Source of the DNA: Megascapheus bottae
Taxonomy: Eukaryota; Chordata; Mammalia; Rodentia; Geomyidae
NCBI GenBank assembly: GCA_024803745.1
Contig: JANJXV010000010.1
Coordinates: 30,305,525-30,369,524, forward strand
Length of the DNA: 64,000 bases
Direction of reading: 5' to 3'
A program made the translations under genes and the position numbers. The notes under the pieces are model-generated. The model had not been told where the DNA came from and made no database searches. It saw only the letters and a list, made by a program, of their open reading frames with translations. How positions within the stretch are numbered: the first letter of the stretch is position 1; the number at the start of each line of letters is the position of its first letter. Shown piece by piece: positions 37,200-49,983 of the stretch.

Positions 37200-37679
37200 C
37201 ACAAAAAAAGCAATAGTTGCTCATGGTCACCATTTCTATTCAACATTTTCACTGAAGTCCTGGTCACAGTAATTATGCAAGAAAAATGAACGACTAAATA
37301 CTTCAGAAGATTGCATACCTGTATATATAAAGGTATAGATAAATTATAAAAATAAGTGAATTTAGCAGAGTCAGTGCATTCAAGGTAAGGAGGGTCCTGG
37401 GATACCAAATCCATTAATGCAGACTACGTGCCCTCTGTAATCAAAGGGCGCCACAATTCTGAGCAGAGAAGAAATATACGTCTAACAAAATTAATCTAAG
37501 AACTGATATTAAAAGATTTAGAGATTGAAAAGAGTGGAGTCAAGGAGGAGGGTTATGTCTAATTAACATAAGATGGATGATGGGAAAAAGAAGGCATAGT
37601 CAAACATAACTGTGGAAAATGTTCACTCTTCAAAATCATATTTCATGGTTCTTATAAAGACAATTATTCCTACCAAACA
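37200..37679. other. Unique sequence
   Basis: No gene or named repeat. Confidence 0.4.
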
Positions 37680-37894
37680 TCGATGGCTTACTATTATCCT
37701 AGCTACTTGAGAGGCTGAGATCCGTGGTTCAAAGCCAGCCTGGGCGTGAAAGTCCCTGAGAATCTTATCTCCACCAGAAAGCCAGAAGTGGCATTGTTGT
37801 TCAAAGTGGTAGAGTCCCAGCCTTGAGCTGAAGAGCTCAGGGACAGCACCAAGGCATAGCACCCAGGCCCAGAGTTCAAGCCCCATGACAAACC

Positions 37895-37945
<51 letters not shown>
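37680..37945 (+). repeat. B1-Geo-type dimeric SINE ending in (CA)25
   Basis: A full B1 plus Geo dimer, with the GCTGAAGAGCTCAGGGACAG linker and 'GAGTTCAAGCCCCATGAC', runs directly into a CA tract at 37895-37945. Antisense translation of the tract gives the poly-Val/Cys frames seen here. Confidence 0.88.
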
Positions 37946-37949
<4 letters not shown>

Positions 37950-39214
37950 TTCCAAGTACTCATTTTATAAACTGCTGCATATGTGAACTATAAATGGGGA
38001 TCAAGCACCTGTATAATCAGTGGCGTCTTAAGAAAGCGATTGTACAGTAAGTGGATTCTTAGTAAAAACCATTATAACACTTCTAAAGTCTGAAGTTCCT
38101 CTTTCTGGAGGGAGGTCTACCCTGAAATTCCAGTAAACAGACATTATATAGACCTAACTAGAAAATAAGTGAAAAATTTTAAAGATAACAATTAAGTTGT
38201 CTTACTAAGCAACAAGTTATGTACAAAATTCCACTCCACCTTCAGAATATCTTAATATCAGCTTTTTCCCCCACACTTGTTTTTCCTATGAAAATTTAGT
38301 GAAAAAGTTAATGTTTATGTGTTCATGAATGCATGAGTGTATGAATGTATGCAACTATGCACACATACGATTCGAGAAAAATCTCAGAACTAGGACTCAC
38401 CAAAATTTACAGCTCAAAATGTTATAGTAAGGTAGGGGAAAAACACATTCTTAATACAAATCCTGTCTTTATACATATTACAAAATTCTTAAATTACTTT
38501 TACTGTACTTAGCTCTGGAAACTGTAAATAGGACTCAACATTAAACAAGGAACACCGAAGCAGCAATTATAAATAATTTCACTCTACCAAGAAGCTGAGA
38601 AGAGACAGCTTCCAATCCACAAACCCACAAACCACCAACTTTCCAAACTTTAATTCCATATTCCAATACATTAAAAAATTTAAAAAAAAACAAAGACAAA
38701 GAAAATCCTTGACATAACTACTAAACACTATCATATTTTGTGCTTCCTTACTTATAAAGTTTATGCTTCACTATCTGCCAGTTTAATCTTTCCTATAAAT
38801 TAGTCCATTTGTAGATCAGCAGTTTTATTTTTTTCTCCTTCAAAAATAAAGTGATTTTTATTACCATTGAAGGTTAAAATTTAGTTTTCATATTATTGTA
38901 TGGAAAGAAAGATCTTCCACACACATATTGGTAGTTGTTGAAAGGGGTTGATTGCACTTCTGAAGATGGAATGTGTCTGAGGTACCAAAAGGAAATGTCT
39001 CTGCTAATGGAGACTACTAAAAGGAACTAACATGGCCAAAACCCCAAGGTCCTATTTCCCAGAATAAGCCTAACTGCATAAAGTCTATCTTGGCCATTAA
39101 GCTTTTATGTGAAGAAGGCATAGCAGCATAGATCTACAATTATATTATGGCAGTAATTACAACTTATGATTAGGAGTTGAAGGTAAAGTAAGGTGGACAA
39201 TGATTAACATGAAA
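37950..39214. other. Unique AT-rich sequence
   Basis: No gene or named repeat. There is a small ATGAATG-type patch near 38325-38355. Confidence 0.4.
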
Positions 39215-39410
39215 AGAGCTACATTTTAATTACTTTACATGTCATCTACTAATCACTTGAACAGGTCATGAGAAGCCTGTTGACCTAAGGATACAAAGCT
39301 TTCATCTACTCTTTGACAGATAAAAAAATATGGAAAATTAACTGTTTCAATGTCAAAGTTTAATCAGTCAATGATAGAACTGATTTCAGATGAAGACATG
39401 ATCTCTCACT
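39215..39410 (-). repeat. MIR fossil
   Basis: 'AATTACTTTACATGTCATCT' and 'TTGACAGATAAAAAAATATG' follow the order of a reversed MIR tail and core. Confidence 0.5.
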
Positions 39411-39414
39411 GCCC

Positions 39415-40384
39415 CTAATTGACCCAAACAATAACTGTGAGTTTACTAAGTCAAATCAATGTGGAGGTAGAGTCAGAACAGGGTAGGTGTAGCACTATAA
39501 ATGAGTGTGTTTGCACTCTACATAATGCTTTTAGCATTCAGTATTTCATTTGGGAAACTTTCTTTTGATGGCTTTTGAGTAAAGAAAATAACAAAAAAAG
39601 TGCACATCTGTTTATATATTTAAGAAAGAATATTCAAACTAGGCATTGGTCCATGGGAAAGCCTGCACAATATAACCAAACCCACCAAACACATTCTTAT
39701 TTATTAATAAGAAAATTCCAGGTTAGATTCTTGCCAAGAGATGTTTTCTTTTCCAGAAGTTATCTTTGGCCATATTTTACATTTGATTTATTCCCCTTAG
39801 TGCAGAAAAGAAATAAAAGATCTGCAGTCCAATTCTAGCACTGGAATTTGAACTCCAGTGGAAGAAATGTAAATCTACTCCTTGTAACTGTTTGTAGAAA
39901 CAATATGACTTTATGAGGTGTACTTATCACCTTTCATTTTTATTGCATTATAAAATCCATATGCATTTTGCTATAAATCACTTCAAAACACCCTTTGAAT
40001 GAGTATAATTCATAAGTCTTCTGTGTTATTTTTCATGCCAATAATATTAACATCTCTTTTAAGTATTTTTTTAATCTCTTAAAAAGTTTCACAACATTTA
40101 ATTTACTCACGTAAGTTAGTTAGGGCTAGAATTTACTGTGCATGAATGTCCTAGACTGTCTCTTAGGCTTATGAATGTGCTAATGTAGAAGTTTATTTAT
40201 AACATATAATTTCATAATGTGAATTAAATGATGATTGAGCTTCCTGTAAGATATCAAAGGCCAACAGACGCTGAGGGATAGATAAAATATATAGATTTTT
40301 AGTTTATTTACAACACAAAATCTTAGACCATGAAATTTAAAGTCTTGAAAATGTCAAACCGTATTTTTTAATTTTATTTACTTA
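39415..40384. other. Unique AT-rich sequence
   Basis: No gene or named repeat. An open frame at 39575-39838 has no domain features. Confidence 0.4.
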
Positions 40385-40572
40385 TTTATTAATGCCAATC
40401 CTGGGTCTTGAACTCAGGGCCTGGGCACTATCCTTGAGCTTTCTCAAGGCTACAGGTCTCTCATTTTAGCCACAGCACCACTCCCAGCTTTTTCTGTGTA
40501 TATGATAACCTCAAACCCAAGGCTTCATGCATACTAGACAAGCACTCTACCACTACACCAAACTCCAGGCCT
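40385..40572 (-). repeat. IDL-Geo-type dimeric SINE
   Basis: Minus-strand dimer: 'GGGTCTTGAACTCAGGGCC' at the 3' end and 'ACAAGCACTCTACCACTAC' at the 5' end. Confidence 0.85.
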
Positions 40573-40574
40573 CA

Positions 40575-40700
40575 TGCATTTTATTTTTTATTGGCATATA
40601 TGGAAGAGTTTTGTTACATGAACACACATGTTTATAATGTATTCCAATCAATATCACCTACTCTATCACATTCCCTGCATCTTCCTCCTAACAAAAGTAT
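40575..40700 (-). mobile_element. Possible L1 3' end
   Basis: TTTTATTGGCATATATGG-type start and pyrimidine-rich tail resemble a reversed L1 3'UTR. Tentative. Confidence 0.35.
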
Positions 40701-40850
40701 CCACAATGGATTGTAAACAGTAATTTTTTAAAGTGAAAATCAGTCAGCGGCAGCTAAACTTAAGTGTTGTATGTGGAGTCATAGGATCTAGGAGGACTTG
40801 CTTTGGAAAAGGAAAAGGGAAAAGACAGTTGAATAGTGAAGACAGTATCT

Positions 40851-40955
40851 TGGGAGTGGCATGAGGGCTCAAGTGGTAGAGCATTAGCCTTGTGCTGAAG
40901 AGCTCAGGGACAGAGCCCAGGACCAGAATTCTAACTCACGACTGACAAAAAGCAA
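40851..40955 (+). repeat. Solitary Geo-type SINE monomer
   Basis: 'GGGCTCAAGTGGTAGAGCAT', 'GCTGAAGAGCTCAGGGACAG' and a decayed box B with an A-rich tail; no left monomer. Confidence 0.75.
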
Positions 40956-41019
40956 AGAAAAGACAACAATATGTTTTGCAACTAGGAAAGTAAGGAGTAT
41001 ATTTTAATTTCTGTTAGTT

Positions 41020-41320
41020 TTTCTTGTACAGGTGTTCAAACTACAGATATTATGATGACTAGACAAATGCTTACCATTTAAGCCATGACCCTGTGCATTT
41101 CTATTTAGGTATTTTTCAGATAGGGATCACGTGTTTGCTAGGGTTAGCTCCAGACCTAAATCCTCCTACTCATGCCTTCTGAGTAGGTGGTATTTCAGTT
41201 GTAAACCACCTTGCCTGGAAGATAAGAGTCTTACTAGCTTTAAATTGGTTTGAAAATAACTCCCTCTCTCTGCCTTCCAAATACTAGGATTATGGGCATA
41301 AAGCCACTATGCCCAGCTAA
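41020..41320 (-). repeat. Old B1-dimer SINE followed by a second B1
   Basis: 41020-41220 is a diverged minus-strand tRNA-like plus B1 dimer. 41222-41320 is a separate minus-strand B1 ('GGATTATGGGCATAAAGCCA' reversed head), joined directly. Confidence 0.6.
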
Positions 41321-41344
41321 GTAGTACATTTTAAATAAACTCAT

Positions 41345-41890
41345 ATGTCAGCTGATCTTTAGCAAATACACCAAGTATACACAATGGGGAAATGACAGAC
41401 TTTTAATAAATAGTGTTGGGAAAAGTGAACCAAATTTTTAAAATGAGATTGGATCTTATTCCATTGTTCCATTACAAAACCATCAAAACAGATTAAAGAT
41501 ACAAAAGCATAACATGAAACAATGAAAAAGAATAAAAACATAAAAAATGGTATACTTCTGGCCTTAGCGATGATTATGTTCTTGGAAGGGACATAAAACA
41601 GAAAACCAAAGCAAAAATGGACATGTGGAAATACATCAAATCAAAAAGCTTTTGCACAGCCAGCGCTGCCCCCCCCCAAAGAAGGTAAAATGGAGTAAAA
41701 AAAAATCAACCAAAAAAGTATAAGAAATGGGAGAAAATATTTGCATACCATCTACCTGAAAAAAAGGCCAAAGTGATTCCCACAATTCAATAGCAAACAT
41801 TTAAAAATTTTAAGAGAACCAAGCAACCCAATTTAAAAATATACAATAAACATTTATCTGAGGAAGATATATCCAATTGATATATAAATG
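41345..41890 (+). pseudogene. L1 ORF2 C-terminal fragment, decayed
   Basis: The order of conserved ORF2 text is kept: 'CAATGGGGAAATGACAGAC', 'AATAAATAGTGTTGGGAAAA', 'AAAAAGCTTTTGCACAGCCA' and 'GGGAGAAAATATTTGCATAC'. The fragment has many substitutions, a C-run at 41670-41678 and an A-run, and no open frame across it. It is a dead L1 copy, with its 3' part overlapped by a SINE. Confidence 0.8.
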
Positions 41891-41904
41891 GTTAAAAAAA
41901 TCAT

Positions 41905-42107
41905 CTTAGAAGCTAAGAATGTGGGCTAGTGGTAGAGTGCTTACCTCGCATGCATGAAGCTCTGAGTTCGATCCCTCAATACCACATACACAGAAAAAGA
42001 GCTAAAGTGGTGCTGTGGTTCAAGGGGTAGAGTATTAGTCTTGAACACAAATGAGGCTCAAGGACAGAGTTCAGGCCCTGAGTTCAAGCCCCAGGACTAG
42101 CAAAAAG
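41905..42107 (+). repeat. IDL-Geo-type dimeric SINE
   Basis: Full dimer with 'GTGGGCTAGTGGTAGAGTGC', 'GAGTTCGATCCCTCAATACC', 'GTGGTTCAAGGGGTAGAGTA' and 'GAGTTCAAGCCCCAGGACTA' then an A-rich tail. It lies in the 3' end of the L1 fragment. Confidence 0.88.
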
Positions 42108-42109
42108 AA

Positions 42110-43883
42110 AGAAAAACTCATTATGTCCCTTTATTTTCTCATCAAGTTAGCATACCTCAAACCATGGGTGGATGCCCAGGCCACCACCTGCAGGCAGTGC
42201 CAGCTTAGTGATCATTACTGACCACCCTGCATTCCACTGGAGAAATGCATTTCTTTCCCTCTCACATTTTTTAGCTTAAATATCATTGTCTGGTTTCCCA
42301 GAAAGAATATTACTTTGCTATCCCATTTCCTCAAAAATGTCAAAAAAGGAACATGGATATTTCTGGTTGAATTCTGAGCCCCTGACTCATCCAGGAGCAG
42401 CCTGACTTTTCCAAGGAAAGTGCTCTGAGCTTGCTACAAGATGTGAGCTGCCAACGAGAGGTGCGAGTCACCCGACAGTAATAAGAGCATTTAACATTTC
42501 TGAAATCTCCCCAGCATTCTCCCATGGCCCTGTCATGCCTAATAACAGCTGGTGCTGATGGGCCAAGGCTGACAGCATGTAGTCCAACCCGTGGGATTAA
42601 CTGACCAGAATCCCATAGGTTTCAACGTTGGAACCTTTTTCCATTTCTACTGGTTTGACAGCCTCTCTGTGTGGAGTGAACCTAGCAACATCTGTTTAAG
42701 GCCTGCGGTTTCTCTACAAAAGCGATAGCTCATGCCTGTGCAAGTGAGAGATACGCGGCCAGACTAAAAATCGTTTGTCTTTCCTAAGGAAGATTTAGCT
42801 CCAGTTCTTGGACAATATCCTGATTGTCATCCTGATACTAACCTGGGCTTTTCTTCAGAGTCAAGTGAAGATTTATGTCAGACATCATTTATCAACAAAA
42901 TGCTTTAACCATGTTCCAACACGGCCTTCTCTCTTAGATTCCTCTCAGAATTCATCTTCTCTATCAACTGACATAGTGCAGGATAGGCTGGGATTTCATA
43001 CTGGAAACTTCCATTCTCCTGACAGAAGACCCTGAAAGCAATCCAGTCAAGTGTCTGGAATGCAGTTACTCCATTTGTTAACATTGTTAAACCCACTCTT
43101 GGTAAAGATGAAGCATAATTCTGTGGGTCTTAATACAAGCAAGATTCCTTTGTAAACAATCATTGCATATGGAAAGATACTTGCTTATGCTATTTTATTC
43201 TTTAAACTTGTTGGCTTTGGTGGCTGCATTTCTAAGGTTGGGCATAGATTCCTGCACTTTCACTGTCAGGAATGCTTAGAGTCTGCCTCTCAATGTGGTG
43301 CTTAGGAAAAGATTCCTCTCAGCTCATCTGTAGCCATCAGGTGTTTTGCAACATTTCCAAATTAGGAATAAACATTCAAGTCTGAAATGCTAACCAAATT
43401 TAACCATAAATTTGTTGGTGATTTAAAGTCATTTAAGTCATAAACACATGGGTTCTTTATGAATTCTTTATAATTACGAATCATAAAGTTATAATAATAT
43501 AAGAAGAATTTTATGACAAAATGCTAAGCATAAAAAGAGAAAACACAAGTTTTGTAAAGGTTCTAAATACAATCATGGAGATAGATGGACACATAGACAA
43601 GGACAAGAAGCAAGACAATATAGAAATGGAAAGTAGTTCCTTTCGAGCAGGCAGGTATAATTTTAAAAATATTTCCTTCATTGTCATTCCCAAAGAAGAG
43701 TTTGGGAGAAACAGAGAGATGTAGCTTAAATAAAACATTGCCTTGTTAGCAACCTAAGTATTTAGACTCAGATCTCTAGTGATTTGTAAATGTGGTCTAC
43801 AAACACTTTTTGGTCACTGTTGTGAATTTACAATTTATTTCACCACGTAAGGAAAATAAGTAAAAGCAAATATATTACAAGTG
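42110..43883. other. Unique sequence with a candidate regulatory block
   Basis: No repeats were recognised. 42330-42800 has more CpG and GC than its surroundings and reads like complex unique sequence. Open frames at 42808-43035 and 43521-43724 lack any domain. Confidence 0.45.
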
Positions 43884-44118
43884 TTTTTTCATGTATTTTT
43901 ATTGTAATTAATAGAAGGGTTACATTATAGTCACCAGATAGAAGGTACATTACTTCACAAATATTGATACCCTTTCTCATGTCATGGTCCCCATTTTTCC
44001 CCTCTCCCCCTGCTCACCTTGATTTCCCACCTTCCCTCTCCTATTTCAAATAACCAATTAAGCATATATAAAATATATCAAATAACAAGGTGAAATATTG
44101 TAACAATAAAAATTTTTT
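43884..44118 (-). mobile_element. L1 3' end, family A
   Basis: Reverse complement of family A: 'ATTGTAATTAATAGAAGGGT', 'CATGTCATGGTCCCCATTT', a C-rich stretch and 'CAAATAACCAATTAAGCATA'. Confidence 0.85.
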
Positions 44119-44119
44119 A

Positions 44120-44887
44120 AGAGTCAATTTTCTTCCTGAAATAAAAAATGTCTATAAAAATAAAATCATACTTCCCTTGACACAGAAAATCTACTCAAAA
44201 TGTGCAAAAATATCATAGGATGGGCTAATAATTTCCTCAAGTGTTTCTTTGGAAGCAAATCAGGCTAAATTTATTTTCAGACATTTGGCTTTCAGGACCC
44301 CTTTAAAACTGCTTCATAATCATATACTCAATACAGTTTTCAAAGTGTTTCTTGAAATAAAATAATTTGAGTCTTTGTTTTTTCAGGGTAATCATTTGGG
44401 AACAGAGGAAGATGTTTTAGGCAATAGCCATGACAGATCTCTTACTGTTTTTTTTCTCCAGGAAATCACAATCAGATAGCAAAACAGCAGGCTCAGACTA
44501 CATGTAAGGTACTAGGCTATGAACTAAACTAATAAAGAAAATAGATACTGACCATTTCTTGTAGATTTTGCAATACAAATGGTCAGAGCAGTGATTAAGG
44601 GAGCTAATCAGATTATAGTGGGAGAAACATTCATAGATTTTTTTCAAATGTACAAAGGCCTATGGTTCATGGCCCCTACAGTAGAAAGAGCCAGCAGGTA
44701 TGTACTACTGAAAGATGAAGTATTGTGTCATAGTAACAGTGACCATAGGATTATGGGCTACTGCTTCCAAAACAAACATGGCTCATAGCCTACCTCAGGG
44801 AGTGGTAGGGAGGAAGGATGTAGTAAGGAATTTTTTCCTTAGAGGATAATGTACAATCTGTGACAAGCTTGAGGACAAGCTATGTAT

Positions 44888-44888
<1 letters not shown>
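44120..44888. other. Unique sequence
   Basis: No gene or named repeat. Confidence 0.4.
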
Positions 44889-44935
<47 letters not shown>

Positions 44936-44949
44936 ACACACACACACAC
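44889..44949. repeat. (CA)n microsatellite
   Basis: About 30 CA units with one TA interruption at 44931. Confidence 0.95.
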
Positions 44950-45843
44950 GCTATGCACATACATATACATATATATGCACTTTGGGGAGTGCTGCATAGA
45001 AATGGTTATACTTAATCACAATTACTTTGACATAGATAACTATTCTGTAACAGTGAAACTTTCAGATCACATGCTCTAAAACACAAACTCTTGTTCCCCT
45101 CATTGCTGAGGTACTGACCCTTCTTGGAACTTGCTCTCAGAATCTGTGGGATAGGAGCAGAAATATTCAGTCTGTAGCATCTCTAGTCATACATTCTGAA
45201 GGGTCGTGCCACGTTTAGTGTCCTCTATGGACAAGCCTGACTGTGAGGATTTTTCTTTTTGGTGACTCAGAACCTGCTTTCTTCTCTCTCACAGGAATTC
45301 ATGCTGGAAGGACTCCTCAATGAAGTCCTTGTATGCAAATCTAGAAAGACATGCCCCTTTTATAGATTGAAAAAGCAAATTTGGAATGGTTAACTAACTT
45401 GTTGAGGAGAAGGGTGAGAAAGGAATTAGCTAAAGCCAGAAATTTTGAGGAACAGGAAAAAAAATAAAAAGCTTGCTTTTGGAGAACAGAGTAAGTCATA
45501 ATAAAAATAAATAAATAAATAAGGACAATACTCTGAGGAAAGTGTTGGAAGTGTTAAGTAGCAGGAAACCAGTTATTTAACATAACAAATTAGGGCATTA
45601 TGGTACTATAAGGGGAAAGAGACCACTTCTAGAATAGAGAGGGCTCCGTTAGAGAGCTACTGGCAATATGAACTACCTGGGCTGACTCACAGGAAAGAAT
45701 ATAATGATGAGACATATAGTCCAGAGTGAAAGGTGAATTCCCTCTCTCCTTTCCTTTCCAAGTTCCACTCAATGACAGATGGACCTGATATTAAGTGAAC
45801 TCGCGTGCTTAAAATCTTTTGCACATTAAGATTTCACTTACTA
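44950..45843. other. Unique sequence
   Basis: Contains an (AAAT)5 run at 45502-45522. Nothing else was recognised. Confidence 0.4.
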
Positions 45844-45992
45844 GCCAAGCACTGGTGGCTCATGCCTATAATCCTAACTATTAAGGAGGCTGAGATCTGA
45901 AGATCACAGTTCAAAGCAGGCCCAGCAAGAAAGCCCATGAGACACTAGCACCTAGGCCCCTGAGTTCAAGCACCACAACCAACCACCCCACC
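45844..45992 (+). repeat. B1-Geo-type SINE with internal deletion
   Basis: The B1 head 'GCACTGGTGGCTCATGCCTA' through 'AGAAAGCCCATGAGAC' jumps directly to the Geo 3' end 'CCTAGGCCCCTGAGTTCAAG'; the middle is missing. Confidence 0.75.
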
Positions 45993-46919
45993 AAAAAAAG
46001 TTACTTACTGTCTCAAAATAAGGTGATATATATCCAAGACACTCCATATTTTAAAAAACAATAATAACTTTTAAGTCTATGCAAGATAGATAGTACCTCT
46101 CCTGTATGTCTGTACCTTTATTCCATGTGACTTCATAGTTTTTCTCATAAAAACACAGAATATGCTTCTTTGATCCCTGAGTTTGGATCTAGTCAGTGGA
46201 GCAGTTTTGCGTAATGGAAGCAATGTAAATGGGAATCCAAAACATGCCTCATGAAGGGCCTTGTTACTCTCATTTCTGCCATGGCACAAGAAAACATGGC
46301 CATATGGTCTGTTAGTCCCAGGACAGGGACAAGTGGTATTGTCATGTGCAACAGATCTCTACCAACGGATACATCACATATTGTAAGACGAACCACCATT
46401 ACTACTGCAGCAAGAATATACTCATCCAAACTAACTCAACTCGCATTCACAAAATCAACTACAAATGACCATTTTTAAATTCAGTTGGGTTAAAAAAATG
46501 CCACTATATTTTGTTTAACAGGAGCTAGCCAAACATATAAATCATACACACATATACACATAACATGAATTTTGTAACATAATTTTGGTACACTTTATTT
46601 CTTCACTTATTTGCCTCACAGTTGGAAAATCAAACTTAGAAGTAACTTAGATACTTTTAACCTTCCAAAGACCCTATTCAATAACATCTCAAACTATCAA
46701 GGTCAAGCTGATGTTTTCCAGTATTAAGATCTGGAGAACTGATTTCAGACATGCATCACAGAGTCTACACTTGAATGCAAGCCCTCCTCAGTAATTCTGA
46801 CTTTTCCTAGTTTTGGAGTGCATTGAAATAGGAAAGTCCCTAATATATAGTAGGCACATCATAAATAGTAGCTTTTTCTATTTCCTCTGATGATGTGTAG
46901 ACATGAAATTGGAATTTTT
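45993..46919. other. Mostly unclassified sequence
   Basis: Open frames on both strands around 46077-46478 have no recognisable domain. Near 46838-46872, 'ATATATAGTAGGCACATCAT' resembles a MIR/L2 tail, too short to be sure. Confidence 0.35.
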
Positions 46920-47005
46920 TTACACATGTCATAAGGTTGGCCTTGAATTCTTGAACTATAATTCAGACAGTCCCAGATAAGGGTCTATGCACACACCCAG
47001 TTACT
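46920..47005 (-). repeat. B1 fragment, old
   Basis: 'GGTTGGCCTTGAATTCTTG' resembles the reversed B1 centre. Weak. Confidence 0.4.
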
Positions 47006-47479
47006 TAATCCCCTCATAAATACATGAAGATTCTCTTTTTATTTCCAAATTTCTTCCAAAAACGTATTCAAAAGGTCAGTAAGAAGAAATTAAACTCTTG
47101 ATGGAAAATATGAAGATAAAGATGAATCAAAAAAATACTTTCACTCCTTTTCCCAGATTCTTCTTTACTGTCCTGCAGCTCCAGCCCCAAATTAAAGCTC
47201 CATTTCCCACACCACGCCCAACTTGCACATTTTTCCTCCAGAATCCTCCAGGATTCTTTGGAAACATACCTAGTTCCAAACTCAAACCCTCAGTAGAACT
47301 TTCAGAATAGATTTTTGTTATCACAATTATATGAAACATATCACTTTCATTCAACTACTCACCAAATATGCACAGGGAGTAAACTATTGGGTACAGTATT
47401 GAAAATAAACAGTGCTTTGGTTTTTCATAGAGAATAGTGCCTAGTGAACTAAAGGAGAGGACTAACAAATTTACATATG

Positions 47480-47523
47480 TACATACATATATACATACAT
47501 ACATACATACATACATACATACA
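47480..47523. repeat. (TACA)n microsatellite
   Basis: About ten tetranucleotide units. Confidence 0.95.
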
Positions 47524-47689
47524 GGCAGATCTACATAGGAAGACTCTGAAGGGTTTTCAGAACTGTGATAAGCAAAGCTCTAGAGAAGCACATTGACACA
47601 GATGAGAGGACCAGGTTAGCATCAGCAGTGCAAATGTATAAAATAGAAATACAATGTAAGTTTTCAAGAATAGAGGGCAGCAATGTTCC

Positions 47690-47790
47690 ACAAGAATTGT
47701 CCTCATTACCACATGTCTGTCACTGTAACCCTTCTGTACATCACCTTGACAACAAAATGTTAAATTTAAATTAACTAAAAAGAATAAACA
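47690..47790 (+). mobile_element. L1 3' end fragment
   Basis: 'CACTGTAACCCTTCTGTACA' and 'ATCACCTTGACAACAAAATG' parallel the end of other L1 3'UTRs in the window. Confidence 0.5.
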
Positions 47791-47804
47791 AAAAGTACTT
47801 TGTA

Positions 47805-48062
47805 CTTAGTACAGGTTAAGTATCCTTTATTGCAAGTGTTTGCAAGCAGAACATGTTTTGGATTTGGGGATATTTTAGATTTGAGACTATGAACATTCAT
47901 TACAAATCCCTTGGTTAAAAACCCGTGCATAACTTTAGCAGGTGAGCATCCCTAATCGAGAAATTCAAAAATCTTGAAATGCTCCAAAATCTAAAAAGCT
48001 TCGTAGTTCATGTCTGACTCAATAGATGTCAGATTCTGAAGCATCTGGAGTTCAAATTTCCA
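47805..48062 (+). mobile_element. Tigger-type (MER44/Tigger7-like) DNA transposon fossil
   Basis: It begins TACAGGTTAAGTATCCTTTA, with 'GAACATGTTTTGGATTTGGG' and then 'GTGAGCATCCCTAATCGAGA' and 'AAATGCTCCAAAATCTAAAA'. This is the inverted-terminal-repeat text of Tigger MITEs with a TA target site. The right end is lost or interrupted. Confidence 0.7.
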
Positions 48063-48074
48063 GATTAGAAAATG

Positions 48075-48262
48075 GATATGTACGTATTTGGTTATATGAG
48101 ATCGGATAGGGAAGGGAGGAAAACAAGAAAAGTGGTGGGGGGGAGGGAAATGGGGACCAAGACATGAGAAAGGGTATCAATGCATGTGAAGTAATGCACC
48201 CTCTACCTGGTGAATATAATGTAACCCTTCTATTAATTACAATAAAAATATATGAAAAAATT
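48075..48262 (+). mobile_element. L1 3' end, family A
   Basis: G-run, 'GGGACCAAGACATGAGAAAG', 'GTGAAGTAATGCACCCTCTA', AATAAA and an A-rich tail. It is one of the least diverged copies. Confidence 0.85.
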
Positions 48263-48264
48263 AT

Positions 48265-49944
48265 GTGTCTGTTCTATGAGTAAAACATTACCATGTTTAC
48301 AATACAATTTACTGCTTTTGTTTAAAACAAAGGACAGTATTACTGCATGAAAACAGTAGAAATATGTGTCTCAAAACATTTATTGCTGGGTACAGGATTA
48401 TAAAGTTCCTTCGTTTGAAAAACATGTTTATAATTCCTCAATAATATACAAAGAGCCTACACAAATTCTATAATCTAGCAATGACATAATTTAAAGTTTA
48501 TTTTTTTTCATTTACCTGAACAATACACATCTATCAAATGTCACTGTGCATAAAGGACAACATTTGACCTTAAGAGATAGAGTCAAATAAGGAGCATTCC
48601 ACATCATTCAACAGGTCACAGGACTGTGATACAGACATGCAGAAAATAACCACGTATACAGTATTACCTGATAAGTATGTTAATAATATGTCAATAATTG
48701 CTAACCCAGACCTTACTTTCCTTACCTCTCATGCAGGAACAATGAGACATCTTAATTCTACCTTTGTGTTTTGTGACTAAAAGATTATGAAGCCAAAGAA
48801 TATTGTGATATCTTCTGCTTCAAGACCTATGATTCTCAGTTTGAAGAAACTGTTCATATCATCAATCACAAGATAACTCAAACATTTCCAGCATTTATTC
48901 TACAATATCATTAAGCAACCCTAGGAACTTACCTAGCATTTTCAATCCTACTTGATATATAGGAATGAAACTGAGAACATAGAGGTGAAGACAAAGATTT
49001 ACACTGCTCACAGAGGAGGAAATTGAGATTTAAAACTGGATATCTGAGCCAAGGTCCCAAGCTTCTGATCATCTATACCTAGTTGTTTTCCTTTTACCAC
49101 CATAAACACCATCTATCTGGGTTTTATTCTCAACCCTTTTCTATGCTCAGAATTCCACATAGGAACAAACCATTCTATAGAACTTATATTATTAGAGAGA
49201 GATGGCTGAAGAAAATATCAGGACATCAGGGTTGTGACCTTTGGCACATGCTATAGACATGCTCAATCAATAATTTGGTAAATGAGTGAATTTTAAAAAT
49301 TCTTTTAGCTCAACCTGTTTTTCAAGAAAAAGATTTTTTGCTTCTAAAAAGTAAGAGAGTTGGGAAAGTTTGGCTTGCTGTATGTTCTTTTTCTGTATAT
49401 TTTTCTTTATATTTTTCTCTATTTTTTCTGAATTTGTTACAGACATTGTATAGTAAATATGTATAGGAAGATATAATAATGTATTGTATAGTTAATTTGG
49501 CTAGAGCAAAAATGATTATTTACCATAAGAATAAATTCCCCTGCTTGTCATAGACAGCAATTAGATTAATGTAGTTGGGCTAGCTTTTATTAGAATATTA
49601 AGGGAAATCAACTTTATGAATTGTAGACAAAACTAAATTGCCATGGAATGAATTACAAATTAAGGCTTTAATTTTTTTTAGAACAGACTAATGGATAATT
49701 GCATGTTTCCAGATATGGTAAAGTTCTTGGCACAGACTGTGAAGTACATGATAGCTTCCTGTCTGTCTCATATTTAGATTAACATAAATCATCAGTAAGC
49801 TACTTATTATTCATGGCCTGTGGAATAATGATATCAACTCATTTCCATTAGTCCCTGTCCTGATACACTCTTCAACTTAACCACTGCTCAAAAACTAAAG
49901 GGAAGAACTACATATTCAAATCCATATGAAAAAGTAATTAAGCT

Positions 49945-49947
<3 letters not shown>
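48265..49947. other. Unique AT-rich sequence with a candidate regulatory block
   Basis: No named repeats. 49380-49850 is very AT-rich with many TAAT/ATTA cores and no simple repeat. Weak MIR-like text lies near 49000-49080. Confidence 0.45.

Positions 49948-49978
<31 letters not shown>
49948..49978. repeat. (TA)15 microsatellite
   Basis: Perfect run. Confidence 0.95.

Positions 49979-49983
<5 letters not shown>

Noticed and set aside
37623..37963. Cys/Val-rich and other frames over CA tracts (also 2294-2608, 44882-45079, 59108-59326, 61718-61933)
   Set aside because: Translations of CA/GT microsatellites and SINE text, not genes.
46077..46478. Open frames on both strands suggesting a broken coding element
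   Set aside because: No recognisable domain or repeat motif. It could be an LTR remnant, but nothing supports a name.
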